Positions 35,795-43,857 of a DNA stretch of 64,000 bases are shown one piece after another. The notes under the pieces were generated by a model. The model was given only the letters and a program-made list of their open reading frames with translations. It ran no database searches and had not been told where the DNA came from. This DNA is from an uncultured Alphaproteobacteria bacterium (GTDB lineage Bacteria > Pseudomonadota > Alphaproteobacteria > Rs-D84), in the NCBI GenBank assembly GCA_944393245.1, contig CALXZM010000001.1, positions 62,001-126,000 on the forward strand. Direction: 5' to 3'. The translations under genes were made by a program, and so were the position numbers. Within the stretch, counting starts at the first letter, position 1, and every line of letters starts with the position of its first letter.

Positions 35795-35850
35795 TCGAAC
35801 CGGCATACAAGGATTTGCAGTCCTCTGCATAACCACTCTGCCACCAGGCC
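35777..35850 (-). tRNA. tRNA-Cys (anticodon GCA)
   Basis: Acceptor GGCCTGG/CCAGGCC, anticodon loop CTGCAAA (GCA) on stem GAGGA/TCCTT, T-loop TTCGATT, discriminator U as expected for Cys, encoded CCA. One T-stem pair (C-A) is mismatched; this lies in the half shared with the direct repeat, which may reflect gene conversion. Confidence 0.94.
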
Positions 35851-35960
35851 AATCTGAATTTTGTGTAACTATACTAGGCAAAAAAAAATTGTAATTCAAC
35901 TGAAAAATTGTATTATATATAATAATTATTGTAAATTTTGACAGAGAGAGAGTAGGTTAC

Positions 35961-37298
35961 ATGAAAAAATTACTGTTTGCAGTATTGTGCCTGGTACCGG
36001 TGCAAGTGATGGCATCTGATGAAAATTGTCGGACAATGACAACCGTGCCAGACGGGGAATTAACTTTGCAACAGGTTATTGAATTGGGACTGTGCCGCAA
36101 TCCGGAAACAGCATCCGCATATTTATCATTGGAATCAGCACGTTTTAACAAAAATGCCGGGTATTCACAATATTTGCCAAATGTCAGTGTTTCTGGTTCG
36201 GCCAGTTTGCCATACAGAAACAGCGAATGGGATGATTGGTCATATGGTGCATCAATATCTGCATCTTATTTGATATTCGATTTTGGAAAACGATTGTCAG
36301 ACGTAAATCAATTAATTGATACATGGCGGGCAACTGGTTTTGATTACAGTGAATCCGTACAAAATTATGTATATGGAATCATTGGTGCATATTATGCACT
36401 GTTAAATGCTGATGCGGACGTGTTTACCGCCAACGCGGTTATGAATGTTTCCAAAACAGCCAAAAATACCGCCGATACGAAATACAAGGCCGGCGCCGTG
36501 GCCAAGGCCGACGTATTAAAGGCTGACGTTACCCTGGCCAGCAGCGTTCTGGATTTGGAACGCGCAAAAAACAATCGTGAAATTGCCAAGGGTACATTAT
36601 TGGCAAAATTATCATTCCCCGCAGATCAGGATATTAAAATCGCGGATATGCCGGCAAACTTTGGTTCTGAATCAGAAAATAAAAACATAGACGACTTAAT
36701 CGCCCAGGCACGGAAAAAACGCCCAGACCTGTTACGCGCATCTGCGAACAAAGACGCCGCATGGCATCGCAGAAACAGTGCTTTTTTATCAAATTTGCCG
36801 TCCATTTCAGCCAGTGGCAGTCTGTCATGGAATAACATACCGTCTGATGTATTTAATGCCGGCCAGGACGAATGGAGTGGCAGTATCGGAATTCGTGCGT
36901 CTATGCCAATATTTGCCGGCTTTTCAAACATGTATAATGTCCGTTCAGCCCAGGCAAATTATGAACGCGCCAAGGAACAAGAACGTCTGACCATGGATAA
37001 CGCCATGTTGGATGTATTCAGTGCATATCAAAATTATAAAACTGCCCAAACGGTATTAAAGCAGACGGAAACATTATTGGCGTCGGCGCGCGAGACAGAA
37101 AATGTTACCGCCGGTATGTACAAGGTTGGCAAAGCAACCATGTTGGATTGGCAACAGGCATTGGCTGATTTGGCCGATGCACACAAACAAAATAACGCCG
37201 CAAAATATGATTTGTTTACAAAGCGGGCGGCACTGGCATTGGCAATCGGCGATATAAAAGAAGGATTAATAGCGGAGGAGGAAGCCACAAATGAATAA
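35961..37298 (+). CDS. tolC: TolC-family outer-membrane efflux protein
   Basis: TolC-type proteins form the trimeric outer-membrane channel of type I secretion and drug efflux. The 445 residues begin with a signal peptide (MKKLLFAVLCLVPVQVMAS) and show two OEP repeats: LTLQQVIELGLCRNPE (~38), strand segments SVSGSASLPYR, long helices (NTADTKYKAGAVAKADVLKAD, ~172), then RKKRPDLLRA (~245) starting the second repeat. A TATAAT at 35918-35923 is a plausible -10, and AGGTTAC precedes the ATG. It overlaps macA by eight bases. Confidence 0.92.
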   Translation: MKKLLFAVLCLVPVQVMASDENCRTMTTVPDGELTLQQVIELGLCRNPETASAYLSLESARFNKNAGYSQYLPNVSVSGSASLPYRNSEWDDWSYGASISASYLIFDFGKRLSDVNQLIDTWRATGFDYSESVQNYVYGIIGAYYALLNADADVFTANAVMNVSKTAKNTADTKYKAGAVAKADVLKADVTLASSVLDLERAKNNREIAKGTLLAKLSFPADQDIKIADMPANFGSESENKNIDDLIAQARKKRPDLLRASANKDAAWHRRNSAFLSNLPSISASGSLSWNNIPSDVFNAGQDEWSGSIGIRASMPIFAGFSNMYNVRSAQANYERAKEQERLTMDNAMLDVFSAYQNYKTAQTVLKQTETLLASARETENVTAGMYKVGKATMLDWQQALADLADAHKQNNAAKYDLFTKRAALALAIGDIKEGLIAEEEATNE

Positions 37299-38472
37299 AG
37301 ACGGAAAAAAACAGCACAAATTTTGGAACTGGGTACGTCGTCGCAAATGGTGGATTATTTTGTTTGCCATCGTTGCGGGGGTTGCTGTCTTTTTTATGAC
37401 CGGCGATGATAATGGTGGTACTGGTTTTGCAACCGCAACTATTTCACGTGGGAATCTGCGCCAGGTGGTAACCGCAACCGGTGAAATTCAGCCGCTGAAC
37501 ACCATTAATGTTGGTTCACAGGTCAGTGGAACAATCGATGCAATATATGTTGATTTTAATTCCAAGGTTAAAAAAGGTGACGTATTATTAACCATTGAAC
37601 CATCTGTGTTACAGGCATCTGTGGATGAAGCGTTGGCATCATTGGTCAGTGCTGAATCACAGCGCAACTATGCCAAAAGCGAATACGAACGTAACAAGAC
37701 ATTATTTGAAAATGATTACATTTCACGCGCCGAATTGGAACAATCACAAACAACATACGAACAGGCCGAACAAACCGTAAATCGGATGAAGTCACAATAT
37801 GACCGCGCGGTTACAAATCTGGGGTATGCAACAATTACATCACCTGTTGACGGAACCGTTATTTCACGCCAGGTTGACGTTGGCCAAACAGTTGCAGCAT
37901 CGTTCCAGACGCCTGATTTGTTTGAAATAGCCGAAGATTTATCCAAAATGCAAATTGAAACCGCCGTATCAGAAGCTGACATCGGCATGATTACCGAAGG
38001 ACAATCCGTCACATTTACTGTTGATGCGTATCCAACCCAAACGTTCGAAGGTTCCGTACGCCAGGTACGTTTATCGCCAACAATTACATCAAACGTTGTT
38101 GTATACACCGTTGTAATTGATGTTGATAATACTGATTTGCGTCTGAAACCGGGCATGACCGCATTCGTGACGATTTTGATTTCCGAAAAAAACGATGTGT
38201 GGAAAGTGCAAAATTCCGCATTAATACTGCGCAGTTTTGACGGCATTGTTGAAAATCCAGGTGACGCAACACCGTCCGATCATTTGGCAATTCAACGCAT
38301 CGTTAACGGCGAACCCACCGTTGTATTGGTACCATATGAAAAGGGATTGGTTACCGCCACAGAAACAGAAATTATTTCCGATGAAATCCAGGATGGCGAC
38401 CGTATAATATTTGGACGTTATGGATTATCATCATCTGGTGGTGGCAATGTACGAATGGGCCCGCCAATGTAA
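37291..38472 (+). CDS. macA: MacA-like periplasmic adaptor (membrane fusion protein)
   Basis: This adaptor bridges a MacB transporter to TolC. The 393 residues have a basic N-terminus and one TM helix (~15-35), a biotinyl-lipoyl half (GEIQPLNTINVGSQVSGTIDAIYVDFNSKVKKGD, ~55-90), a long alpha-hairpin (~100-165), the second lipoyl half (YATITSPVDGTVISRQVDVGQTV, ~170-195), and a beta-barrel. GGAGGAGG gives a strong ribosome-binding site inside the end of tolC. The cognate permease/ATPase are likely those at 28063-30041. Confidence 0.92.
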   Translation: MNKDGKKQHKFWNWVRRRKWWIILFAIVAGVAVFFMTGDDNGGTGFATATISRGNLRQVVTATGEIQPLNTINVGSQVSGTIDAIYVDFNSKVKKGDVLLTIEPSVLQASVDEALASLVSAESQRNYAKSEYERNKTLFENDYISRAELEQSQTTYEQAEQTVNRMKSQYDRAVTNLGYATITSPVDGTVISRQVDVGQTVAASFQTPDLFEIAEDLSKMQIETAVSEADIGMITEGQSVTFTVDAYPTQTFEGSVRQVRLSPTITSNVVVYTVVIDVDNTDLRLKPGMTAFVTILISEKNDVWKVQNSALILRSFDGIVENPGDATPSDHLAIQRIVNGEPTVVLVPYEKGLVTATETEIISDEIQDGDRIIFGRYGLSSSGGGNVRMGPPM

Positions 38473-38480
38473 TATATGTA

Positions 38481-38510
38481 AAAAAACACCGGCAATTGCC
38501 GGTGTTTTTT
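38481..38510. terminator. Perfectly palindromic CCGG-type terminator
   Basis: A 30-bp perfect palindrome (six A, CACCGGCAATTGCCGGTG, six T) that can terminate macA on the plus strand and the small gene on the minus strand. Confidence 0.9.
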
Positions 38511-38709
38511 ACAGTTTTTTATTCATTATTGTTTGCATTGCAACATGGGTGGTATCAATAAATAAAATTAATTGAAAAATTGTCGGTATTTGCCGGCCAA
38601 TAACGATGTTGTGATACCCCCGTTCATCCGTATCAAATATCGCATAAACCACATACAGTGGTAAATTGGATTGCTGTCTGATTTTTTCTATTTCCGCGCC
38701 CAGTGTCAT
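38509..38709 (-). CDS. Small protein of unknown function
   Basis: A 66-residue frame, MTLGAEIEKIRQQSNLPLY..., unrecognised. GGGGGCAAA places a good ribosome-binding site before the ATG at 38709 (a longer start at 38724 is weaker), and a terminator touches its stop. It mixes an N-terminal charged helix with a hydrophobic stretch (TIFQLILFIDTTHVAM). A degenerate CCGGC palindrome (about 38582-38598) lies inside the frame. It may be a real small gene or a fortuitous frame. Confidence 0.45.
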   Translation of the reverse strand: MTLGAEIEKIRQQSNLPLYVVYAIFDTDERGYHNIVIGRQIPTIFQLILFIDTTHVAMQTIMNKKL

Positions 38710-38734
38710 TTTGCCCCCAAACATTCAAAAACAA

Positions 38735-38880
38735 AACCACCAGGAAAAAAACCAGGTGGTTGGAGGCATCTAACAATTAGCAAGAATTGCGACTTTTATT
38801 CAATATATTCAAAGTCCCTCCAACCCGATGGTTGGAGTTTTTTTCGTCCCTGCGGACGCTTGCTACTAGATTAGATGTAT
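38735..38880 (-). ncRNA. Structured RNA candidate with closing stem, three hairpins and terminator
   Basis: On the minus strand CATCTAA...GTAGCAAG (38859-38877) pairs with CTTGCTA...TTAGATG (38766-38784). Between them are hairpins CGTCC-GGACG, CTCCAACC-GGTTGGAG and GACTTT-AAAGTC. A terminator follows directly (arms 38735-38741 and 38755-38761, then T-rich). The design resembles that at 10059-10262 although the sequence differs. It lies upstream of and antiparallel to the tRNA-Val locus. Class unknown; it could be a small RNA or a structured mobile repeat. Confidence 0.5.
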
Positions 38881-38932
38881 CCAGTGACAGAACACCCGTC
38901 ACATTTAACATTATACGCACCGTAATTTAATA

Positions 38933-38960
38933 TTGCAATCTGATTTTTGTTTGGTATAAT
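38933..38960 (+). promoter_or_regulatory. Promoter of the tRNA-Val(GAC) locus
   Basis: TTGCAA (38933-38938), 16-bp spacer, TATAAT (38955-38960). The start site would be 7-8 bases before the tRNA-like pseudogene, which is thus transcribed together with the intact tRNA. Confidence 0.75.
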
Positions 38961-38974
38961 CTTGTTCGCTTGTT

Positions 38975-39048
38975 GGGTGGTTAGCTCAGTTGGTCAGCCG
39001 CGTTACGTTGACATCGTAAAGGTCGTTGATTACTGGACATATCACCGG
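38975..39048 (+). pseudogene. Decayed tRNA-Val(GAC) copy
   Basis: It matches the intact tRNA at 39060 nearly base for base from the acceptor through the anticodon arm (same loop TTGACAT), except that the D-arm GAGC reads GCCGC and the T-arm and 3' acceptor are scrambled (GTTGATTACTGG..., no TTCGA). It has no proper acceptor stem closure and no CCA, so it cannot be a functional tRNA. Confidence 0.85.
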
Positions 39049-39059
39049 AAAACGGTTTT

Positions 39060-39136
39060 GGGTGGTTAGCTCAGTTGGTTAGAGCGTTACGTTGACATCG
39101 TAAAGGTCGTTGGTTCGAGTCCAATACCACCCACCA
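39060..39136 (+). tRNA. tRNA-Val (anticodon GAC)
   Basis: Acceptor GGGTGGT/ACCACCC, D arm GCTC/GAGC, anticodon stem TTACG/CGTAA with loop TTGACAT (anticodon GAC), T arm GTTGG-TTCGAGT-CCAAT, discriminator A, encoded CCA. It is transcribed behind its decayed copy. Confidence 0.96.
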
Positions 39137-39169
39137 CCCTTCGCCAAGGCTTCGGGTGGCAAGCCACCC
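39134..39169 (+). repeat. tRNA-Val(GAC) trailer hairpins overlapping the CCA end
   Basis: CCACCC (39134-39139, including the encoded CCA) can pair with GGGTGG (39154-39159), and GGGTGGC (39154-39160) with GCCACCC (39163-39169). The CTTCGCCAAGGCTTCG core resembles the hairpin at 13281-13412 near the other tRNA-Val. The stretch 39170-39280 holds no recognisable gene. Confidence 0.5.
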
Positions 39170-39280
39170 ATGCGCAAAGCTTTTTGGGCGCAAGCCACAC
39201 GGCGTAATAAAAAAATAAAGTTATAAAAAATGATGCGAATGTACAATTAATCTTGATTAAAATTTCTGACGGGATTCGGT

Positions 39281-39310
39281 GGACGCCCCGTTGGGCGTCC
39301 ATATTTTTTA
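39281..39310 (+). terminator. Terminator before metG
   Basis: GGACGCCC-CGTT-GGGCGTCC followed by ATATTTTTT. It would end the tRNA-Val transcript 18 bp before metG, leaving metG dependent on read-through or an unseen promoter, so an attenuator role is possible. Confidence 0.75.
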
Positions 39311-39327
39311 ACAACAGGGCATAAATC

Positions 39328-41340
39328 ATGACAAAAAACAACGAAAAACAAAAATATTTAATTACATCCGCATTACCGTATGTAAATGGTGAATTGCACC
39401 TGGGGCACTTGGTTGGGTGTTGGTTGCCGTCCGATATATATGCACGTTTTTGCCGTGCACGCGGACGCGACGTTTTGTACATATGCGGGGCCGACGAACA
39501 CGGAACCCCCGCCGTTGTCGGTGCAATGAAAGAAAATATGCCCATAATCGAATACAACAATAAATATTATGAACGGCATTTGCGCGCCGTGCGTGATTTC
39601 GAATTATCATTTGACCTGTACGGACGCACGCATACTGAATTACAGGAAAAACTGATTCACGATTTGTTTAATCGTCTGGACGCGTTGGGATTAATCGAAG
39701 AACGCGAAACACTGCAACCGTTCTGTATCGATGACAACATGTTTCTGGCAGACCGGCAATTGATTGGCACATGCCCAAAATGCGGTTATGACGCCGCACG
39801 CGGTGATCAATGTGATAATTGCAGTTCCACATATGATGCGTCTGAATTAATTAACCCGCGCAGCACTGTTTCAGGCAGTACGAATATTGAAATGCAGCCA
39901 ACAAAAAATTTATTTTTCCTGGCGTCACGGGTACAGGGCACATGGCGCGATTGGTTAAAATCACACGCGCCAAAATGGTCACGTACCGCCGCCGCCATTG
40001 CCCAGGGTTGGGCAAACGACGAACTGCGCGATACATCCATTACGCGCGATTTGCCGTGGGGTATACCAGTCAATAAACCAGGATATGAAAACAAGGTATT
40101 CTATGTTTGGTTTGATGCGCCGTGGGGATACGTTTCTATTTCCCAGGCGGCAACCGATGACTGGGCGTCATGGTGGAAAAATCCCGACGCGCACTATGCA
40201 CAATTCATGGGCAAGGATAACGTTAAATTCCACGCCGTGTTTTTCCCAGAACAGCAACTGGCGATGAACGATAACTGGAAAACCGTCGATATGTTGAAAT
40301 CTATGAATTTCCTGAATTTCGAAGGTGGCAAGTTTTCTAAATCAGAACATCGTGGTGTGTTTTTAACAGACGCGCTGTCCATTGCGCCGGCCGATGCGTG
40401 GCGGTATGCGCTGATTGCGTCCGCGCCGGAAACAGACGATACTAATTTTACATTCGAACGTTTCGCAGATACGGTAAATAAAGATTTGAATGGTATGTTG
40501 GGTAATTTTGTATCACGTGTTTGCAAACTGACACAAAAAAACTTTGGCGATATTGTGCCAAATGCGGGGGTACGCGATACGGAATTGGAATCACAAATAA
40601 ATGAAAAATTATCACAATTAACATCTGCATTGGATGCGTGCGAATTCCGTGCGGCGATTGTTGCGCTGCGTTCATTGTATGCGATTGGAAATGAATATAT
40701 GACCGTGCATGAACCGTGGACGTTGGTGAAAAACGGTGATATGGACGCGGCGGGCGCGGTGTTAAATCAATGCCTGCAACTGATTGACCTGTACGCGCGC
40801 GTATCCGCACCATTTATACCGGTGGCCGCGGAAAAAATGCGTGATATATTTGTGGGGACTGATTTGGATTTGTCTTGGCCGGAAACATATGCGCCACGTA
40901 TTGCAAATGGTGCAAAATTTGTCGTGCCTGAAAATCTGTTCACGCGCATCGATGATGAAACAGTTGAAAAACTGACCGCCCAATATGCGCCAAAAATTGA
41001 CAATACGCCAAAACCAGTTGTTGCAAAAATCGTTGATGTACGCCAACATCCAACACGTGAAAATTTACATATTTTAACGGTGGACGACGGGGTAAATCAC
41101 GAATTACAAATTGTGTGTGGCGCACCAAATGTACGCCCCGGTTTCATTGGTGTTTTGGCCCCGATTGGATGCATATTGCCGGGCGCAAAAAAGCCTGTAT
41201 CGCAAAGAACCGTTGCAAATGTGGAATCTTTTGGTATGATGTGCAGCCCACACGAATTAAATGCGGGAAACGACCGCGATAATTTGTTGGAAATCAAAGA
41301 CGATGAATTAATCGGTAAAATATATACAAATAAAGAGTAA
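39328..41340 (+). CDS. metG: Methionyl-tRNA synthetase
   Basis: MetG charges tRNA-Met for initiation and elongation. The 670 residues carry the HIGH-type motif ELHLGHLVGCWLPSD (~22), a zinc knuckle CPKCGYD...CDNC (~150), KFSKS (~337), the helical anticodon-binding domain, and a C-terminal tRNA-binding (Arc1p/CsaA-like) domain (~570-665, VDVRQHPTRENLHILTVDDG). AGGG precedes the ATG. It heads a plus-strand run with a small unknown gene and queH. Confidence 0.97.
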   Translation: MTKNNEKQKYLITSALPYVNGELHLGHLVGCWLPSDIYARFCRARGRDVLYICGADEHGTPAVVGAMKENMPIIEYNNKYYERHLRAVRDFELSFDLYGRTHTELQEKLIHDLFNRLDALGLIEERETLQPFCIDDNMFLADRQLIGTCPKCGYDAARGDQCDNCSSTYDASELINPRSTVSGSTNIEMQPTKNLFFLASRVQGTWRDWLKSHAPKWSRTAAAIAQGWANDELRDTSITRDLPWGIPVNKPGYENKVFYVWFDAPWGYVSISQAATDDWASWWKNPDAHYAQFMGKDNVKFHAVFFPEQQLAMNDNWKTVDMLKSMNFLNFEGGKFSKSEHRGVFLTDALSIAPADAWRYALIASAPETDDTNFTFERFADTVNKDLNGMLGNFVSRVCKLTQKNFGDIVPNAGVRDTELESQINEKLSQLTSALDACEFRAAIVALRSLYAIGNEYMTVHEPWTLVKNGDMDAAGAVLNQCLQLIDLYARVSAPFIPVAAEKMRDIFVGTDLDLSWPETYAPRIANGAKFVVPENLFTRIDDETVEKLTAQYAPKIDNTPKPVVAKIVDVRQHPTRENLHILTVDDGVNHELQIVCGAPNVRPGFIGVLAPIGCILPGAKKPVSQRTVANVESFGMMCSPHELNAGNDRDNLLEIKDDELIGKIYTNKE

Positions 41341-41343
41341 ATT

Positions 41344-41610
41344 ATGTTTATTGACAGAAAAATTAAAATAACACTGAATGACAAATCCGTTGAATTTCCA
41401 TGTAATTTATGCAAATCGAGCAAAGAATGTATGGGCGGCGTATTGTGCAAAATGACTGAATACATATCAAACAGATTGCCCGAAGTATATTTTAAGTTGG
41501 ACCAAAATCAACCAAATATTATTGTAAAATCTGATAATGATTCTGTGATAAAGGCACAAAATGTTATCAACCGTGCAATCAGATTACGTAATGTTAATCG
41601 AAACAGATAA
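41344..41610 (+). CDS. Small Cys-rich protein of unknown function
   Basis: The 88-residue product is unrecognised. It has a four-Cys cluster CNLCKSSKECMGGVLC (residues ~20-35), which could bind zinc or a cluster, and a basic C-terminus (RAIRLRNVNRNR). It starts three bases after metG and its stop overlaps the queH start (TAATG), so it is co-translated with queH. A role connected to queuosine or Fe-S supply is possible but only by position. Confidence 0.7.
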   Translation: MFIDRKIKITLNDKSVEFPCNLCKSSKECMGGVLCKMTEYISNRLPEVYFKLDQNQPNIIVKSDNDSVIKAQNVINRAIRLRNVNRNR

Positions 41611-42194
41611 TGGACAATAATAAAATAAAACTGGTTTTAATGTCTTGTTGCGCACCGTGCAGTGCGGGCGCAATAAAACAATTGGCCGACGGGGAAATAC
41701 CCGGCGTTGACGATTTTATCGTGTTGTTTTTCAATCCCAATATTTTCCCGGCCGCCGAATATGACAAACGCCTGGCCGAACAAATAAAGTACTGTGACGC
41801 GTTGGGCGTGAAATACGCCATTGGCGAATATGACCATGCGGCATGGCGTGATGCCGTGCGCGGGATGGAAAATGCCCCCGAACGCGGTCGCCGATGCAGT
41901 GCCTGTTTCAAATTCAGGTTTGAATATGCGCGCAGGTGGGCGGCCGAACACGGATATAATGCCGTTACGTCTGTATTCGGTGTATCACGCCATAAAAGTC
42001 AGTCCCAGGTGGACGATGCGGGCGTCGCCGCACTGGGGGCGCAATATATCCCCGTAAAATGGGATGAAAACCTGCGCCAACAAATCGGACGTGAATCCCA
42101 ATTTTATCGCCAGAATTACTGCGGATGTGAATTTTCAATTCGCAAAACTGGCGACAATAAGGCCAAATTTACAACCGCCGTTCCAGTCAGATAA
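41610..42194 (+). CDS. queH: Epoxyqueuosine reductase QueH
   Basis: QueH does the last step of queuosine synthesis, reducing epoxyqueuosine in tRNA, as the non-homologous alternative to QueG. The 194 residues have the family Cys pairs: MSCCAPCSAG (~11), ERGRRCSACFKFR (~90), and YCGCEFS (~170), plus FFNPNIFP and the SRHKSQ stretch. The first four Cys are known to hold the cluster and metal. No other queuosine genes are in the window. Confidence 0.92.
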   Translation: MDNNKIKLVLMSCCAPCSAGAIKQLADGEIPGVDDFIVLFFNPNIFPAAEYDKRLAEQIKYCDALGVKYAIGEYDHAAWRDAVRGMENAPERGRRCSACFKFRFEYARRWAAEHGYNAVTSVFGVSRHKSQSQVDDAGVAALGAQYIPVKWDENLRQQIGRESQFYRQNYCGCEFSIRKTGDNKAKFTTAVPVR

Positions 42195-42248
42195 TATTTG
42201 CGCACACGGTCTTTCAATTCTATAATTACCCCTGTAAAAGGAGTTTAT

Positions 42249-43124
42249 ATGTCATCTATACTTGTTTTTCCCGGCCAGGGATCACAATCCGTTGGTATGG
42301 GCAAAGAACTGTACGATAATAATCCGGCCGCACGCGCCGTATTCGACGAAGTTGACGACGCGTTAAATCAGAAATTGTCTGATATTATCTTTAACGGTCC
42401 AATGGAAGATTTAACCCTGACCACAAATGTTCAGCCCGCAATTATGGCTGTATCTATTGCTATGTTGCGTGCATCGGGCATTGAATTAACAAAATATGTT
42501 GCGGGCCATTCGTTGGGCGAATACACCGCATTATGTGCGGCGGGCGCGTTGTCCGTTGGTGACACGGCACGTTTGCTGCGCCTGCGCGGGGACGCAATGC
42601 AGCGCGCGGTGCCGGTTGGCGCGGGATTGACCGCAGTGATACTGGGGCTGGATATAGAACAGGTTCGTGAAATTTGTGCACAAACAGATTGCGATGTTGC
42701 AAATGACAACAGTCCAGGTCAGGTCGTTGTTTCTGGTGCACGCGATATTGTGGAAAAAACACTGGAATTGGCAAAATCCGCGGGGGCAAAACGCGCAATG
42801 CCATTGGCACTGTCCGTTCCTGTTCATTGCAGAATTCAGGCGCCAGCGGCGGATGAAATGCGCGCCGCGTTGGAAAAAATCGAAATTAAAACGCCAAATG
42901 CAATTTTGATTTCTAATAAAACGGCCGCGCCTATGTCCGACCCAGATGAAATCAAGGAAGCATTGGTATATCAGATTACGCATGGTGTACGTTGGCGTGA
43001 ATCTGTGCTGAAAATGCACGAATTAGGAATCACCGAAACAATCGAGGTTGGCCCCGGTGCGGTTCTGACGGGACTGACCCCGCGTATTTGTTCTGAAATG
43101 ACATCAAAAAAATTGGAGATATAA
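42249..43124 (+). CDS. fabD: Malonyl-CoA:ACP transacylase
   Basis: FabD moves malonyl from CoA to acyl carrier protein. The 291 residues start MSSILVFPGQGSQSVGMG, with the catalytic Ser in GHSLGEYTALCAAGAL (~91), the arginine region LRGDAMQRAVP, and the His in SVPVHC (~200). AAGGAG lies seven bases before the ATG at 42249; a longer reading to 42198 is unsupported. It is followed one base later by fabG. Confidence 0.96.
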   Translation: MSSILVFPGQGSQSVGMGKELYDNNPAARAVFDEVDDALNQKLSDIIFNGPMEDLTLTTNVQPAIMAVSIAMLRASGIELTKYVAGHSLGEYTALCAAGALSVGDTARLLRLRGDAMQRAVPVGAGLTAVILGLDIEQVREICAQTDCDVANDNSPGQVVVSGARDIVEKTLELAKSAGAKRAMPLALSVPVHCRIQAPAADEMRAALEKIEIKTPNAILISNKTAAPMSDPDEIKEALVYQITHGVRWRESVLKMHELGITETIEVGPGAVLTGLTPRICSEMTSKKLEI

Positions 43125-43125
43125 A

Positions 43126-43854
43126 ATGTTTGATTTAACAGGAAAAGTAGCATTGATTACCGGCGCAACTGGTGGTATCGGTGGGGCAATCGCCAAACGT
43201 ATGAAGGAAGCCGGTGCAACCGTTGTCGTGTCTGGGCGCAGTATTGATAAACTGGACGCACAGTTTGATAATTCATTTATCAAAATTCCAATTGATTTGG
43301 CGTCGGATGGTGGCGCAATTGATTTGGTTCAGTCCACAATCGATACAGCTGGTAAAATAGATATTTTGGTAAACAACGCCGGCATCACAAAAGATACACT
43401 GCTGATGCGGATGTCAGATGAACAATTCGATGACGTTATAAACACAAATCTGCGTTCTTGTTTCAAGATGTGTCGTGCGGTTGTTATGCCGATGATGAAA
43501 AATCGTGGCGGACGTATTATCAATATGGCGTCCATTATTGGCGCAATCGGTGGTCCGGGCCAGGCAAACTATGCTGCGTCCAAGGGCGGTATGATTGCAA
43601 TGACAAAATCCATCGCGGCCGAGGTTGGGTCACGTGGCATCACCGCGAACTGTATCGCGCCAGGATTTATCAAGACCCCGATGACTGACGTTTTGTCCGA
43701 TGATTTGAAAAAATCATATCTGGCACAAATACCAGCGGGTCGATTTGGCGAACCAGACGATATTGCGTATGCGTGCGTTTTCCTGGCATCTGATGAATCT
43801 TCATATATCAATGGCCAGGTATTACACATTAACGGCGGTATGGGACGCTTTTAA
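43126..43854 (+). CDS. fabG: 3-oxoacyl-ACP reductase
   Basis: FabG reduces beta-ketoacyl-ACP with NADPH. The 242 residues show the cofactor loop TGATGGIGGA (~14), NNAGITKD (~84), catalytic Ser in NMASIIGAIG (~133), YAASKGG (~147) and the C-terminal SYINGQVLHINGGM typical of SDR family FabG. It starts one base after the fabD stop. acpP and fabF, the usual next genes, are absent; mnmG follows. Confidence 0.95.
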   Translation: MFDLTGKVALITGATGGIGGAIAKRMKEAGATVVVSGRSIDKLDAQFDNSFIKIPIDLASDGGAIDLVQSTIDTAGKIDILVNNAGITKDTLLMRMSDEQFDDVINTNLRSCFKMCRAVVMPMMKNRGGRIINMASIIGAIGGPGQANYAASKGGMIAMTKSIAAEVGSRGITANCIAPGFIKTPMTDVLSDDLKKSYLAQIPAGRFGEPDDIAYACVFLASDESSYINGQVLHINGGMGRF

Positions 43855-43857
43855 TTC

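Noticed and set aside
35570-35899. 109-codon frame across tRNA-Cys and its copy
   Set aside because: Runs through an intact tRNA gene; the inner ATG portion is mentioned with the element but not called as a gene.
39087-39560. 157-codon minus-strand frame over tRNA-Val(GAC) and metG start
   Set aside because: Antisense to a tRNA and to metG; its GLEPTT-like end is the usual product of reading a tRNA backwards.
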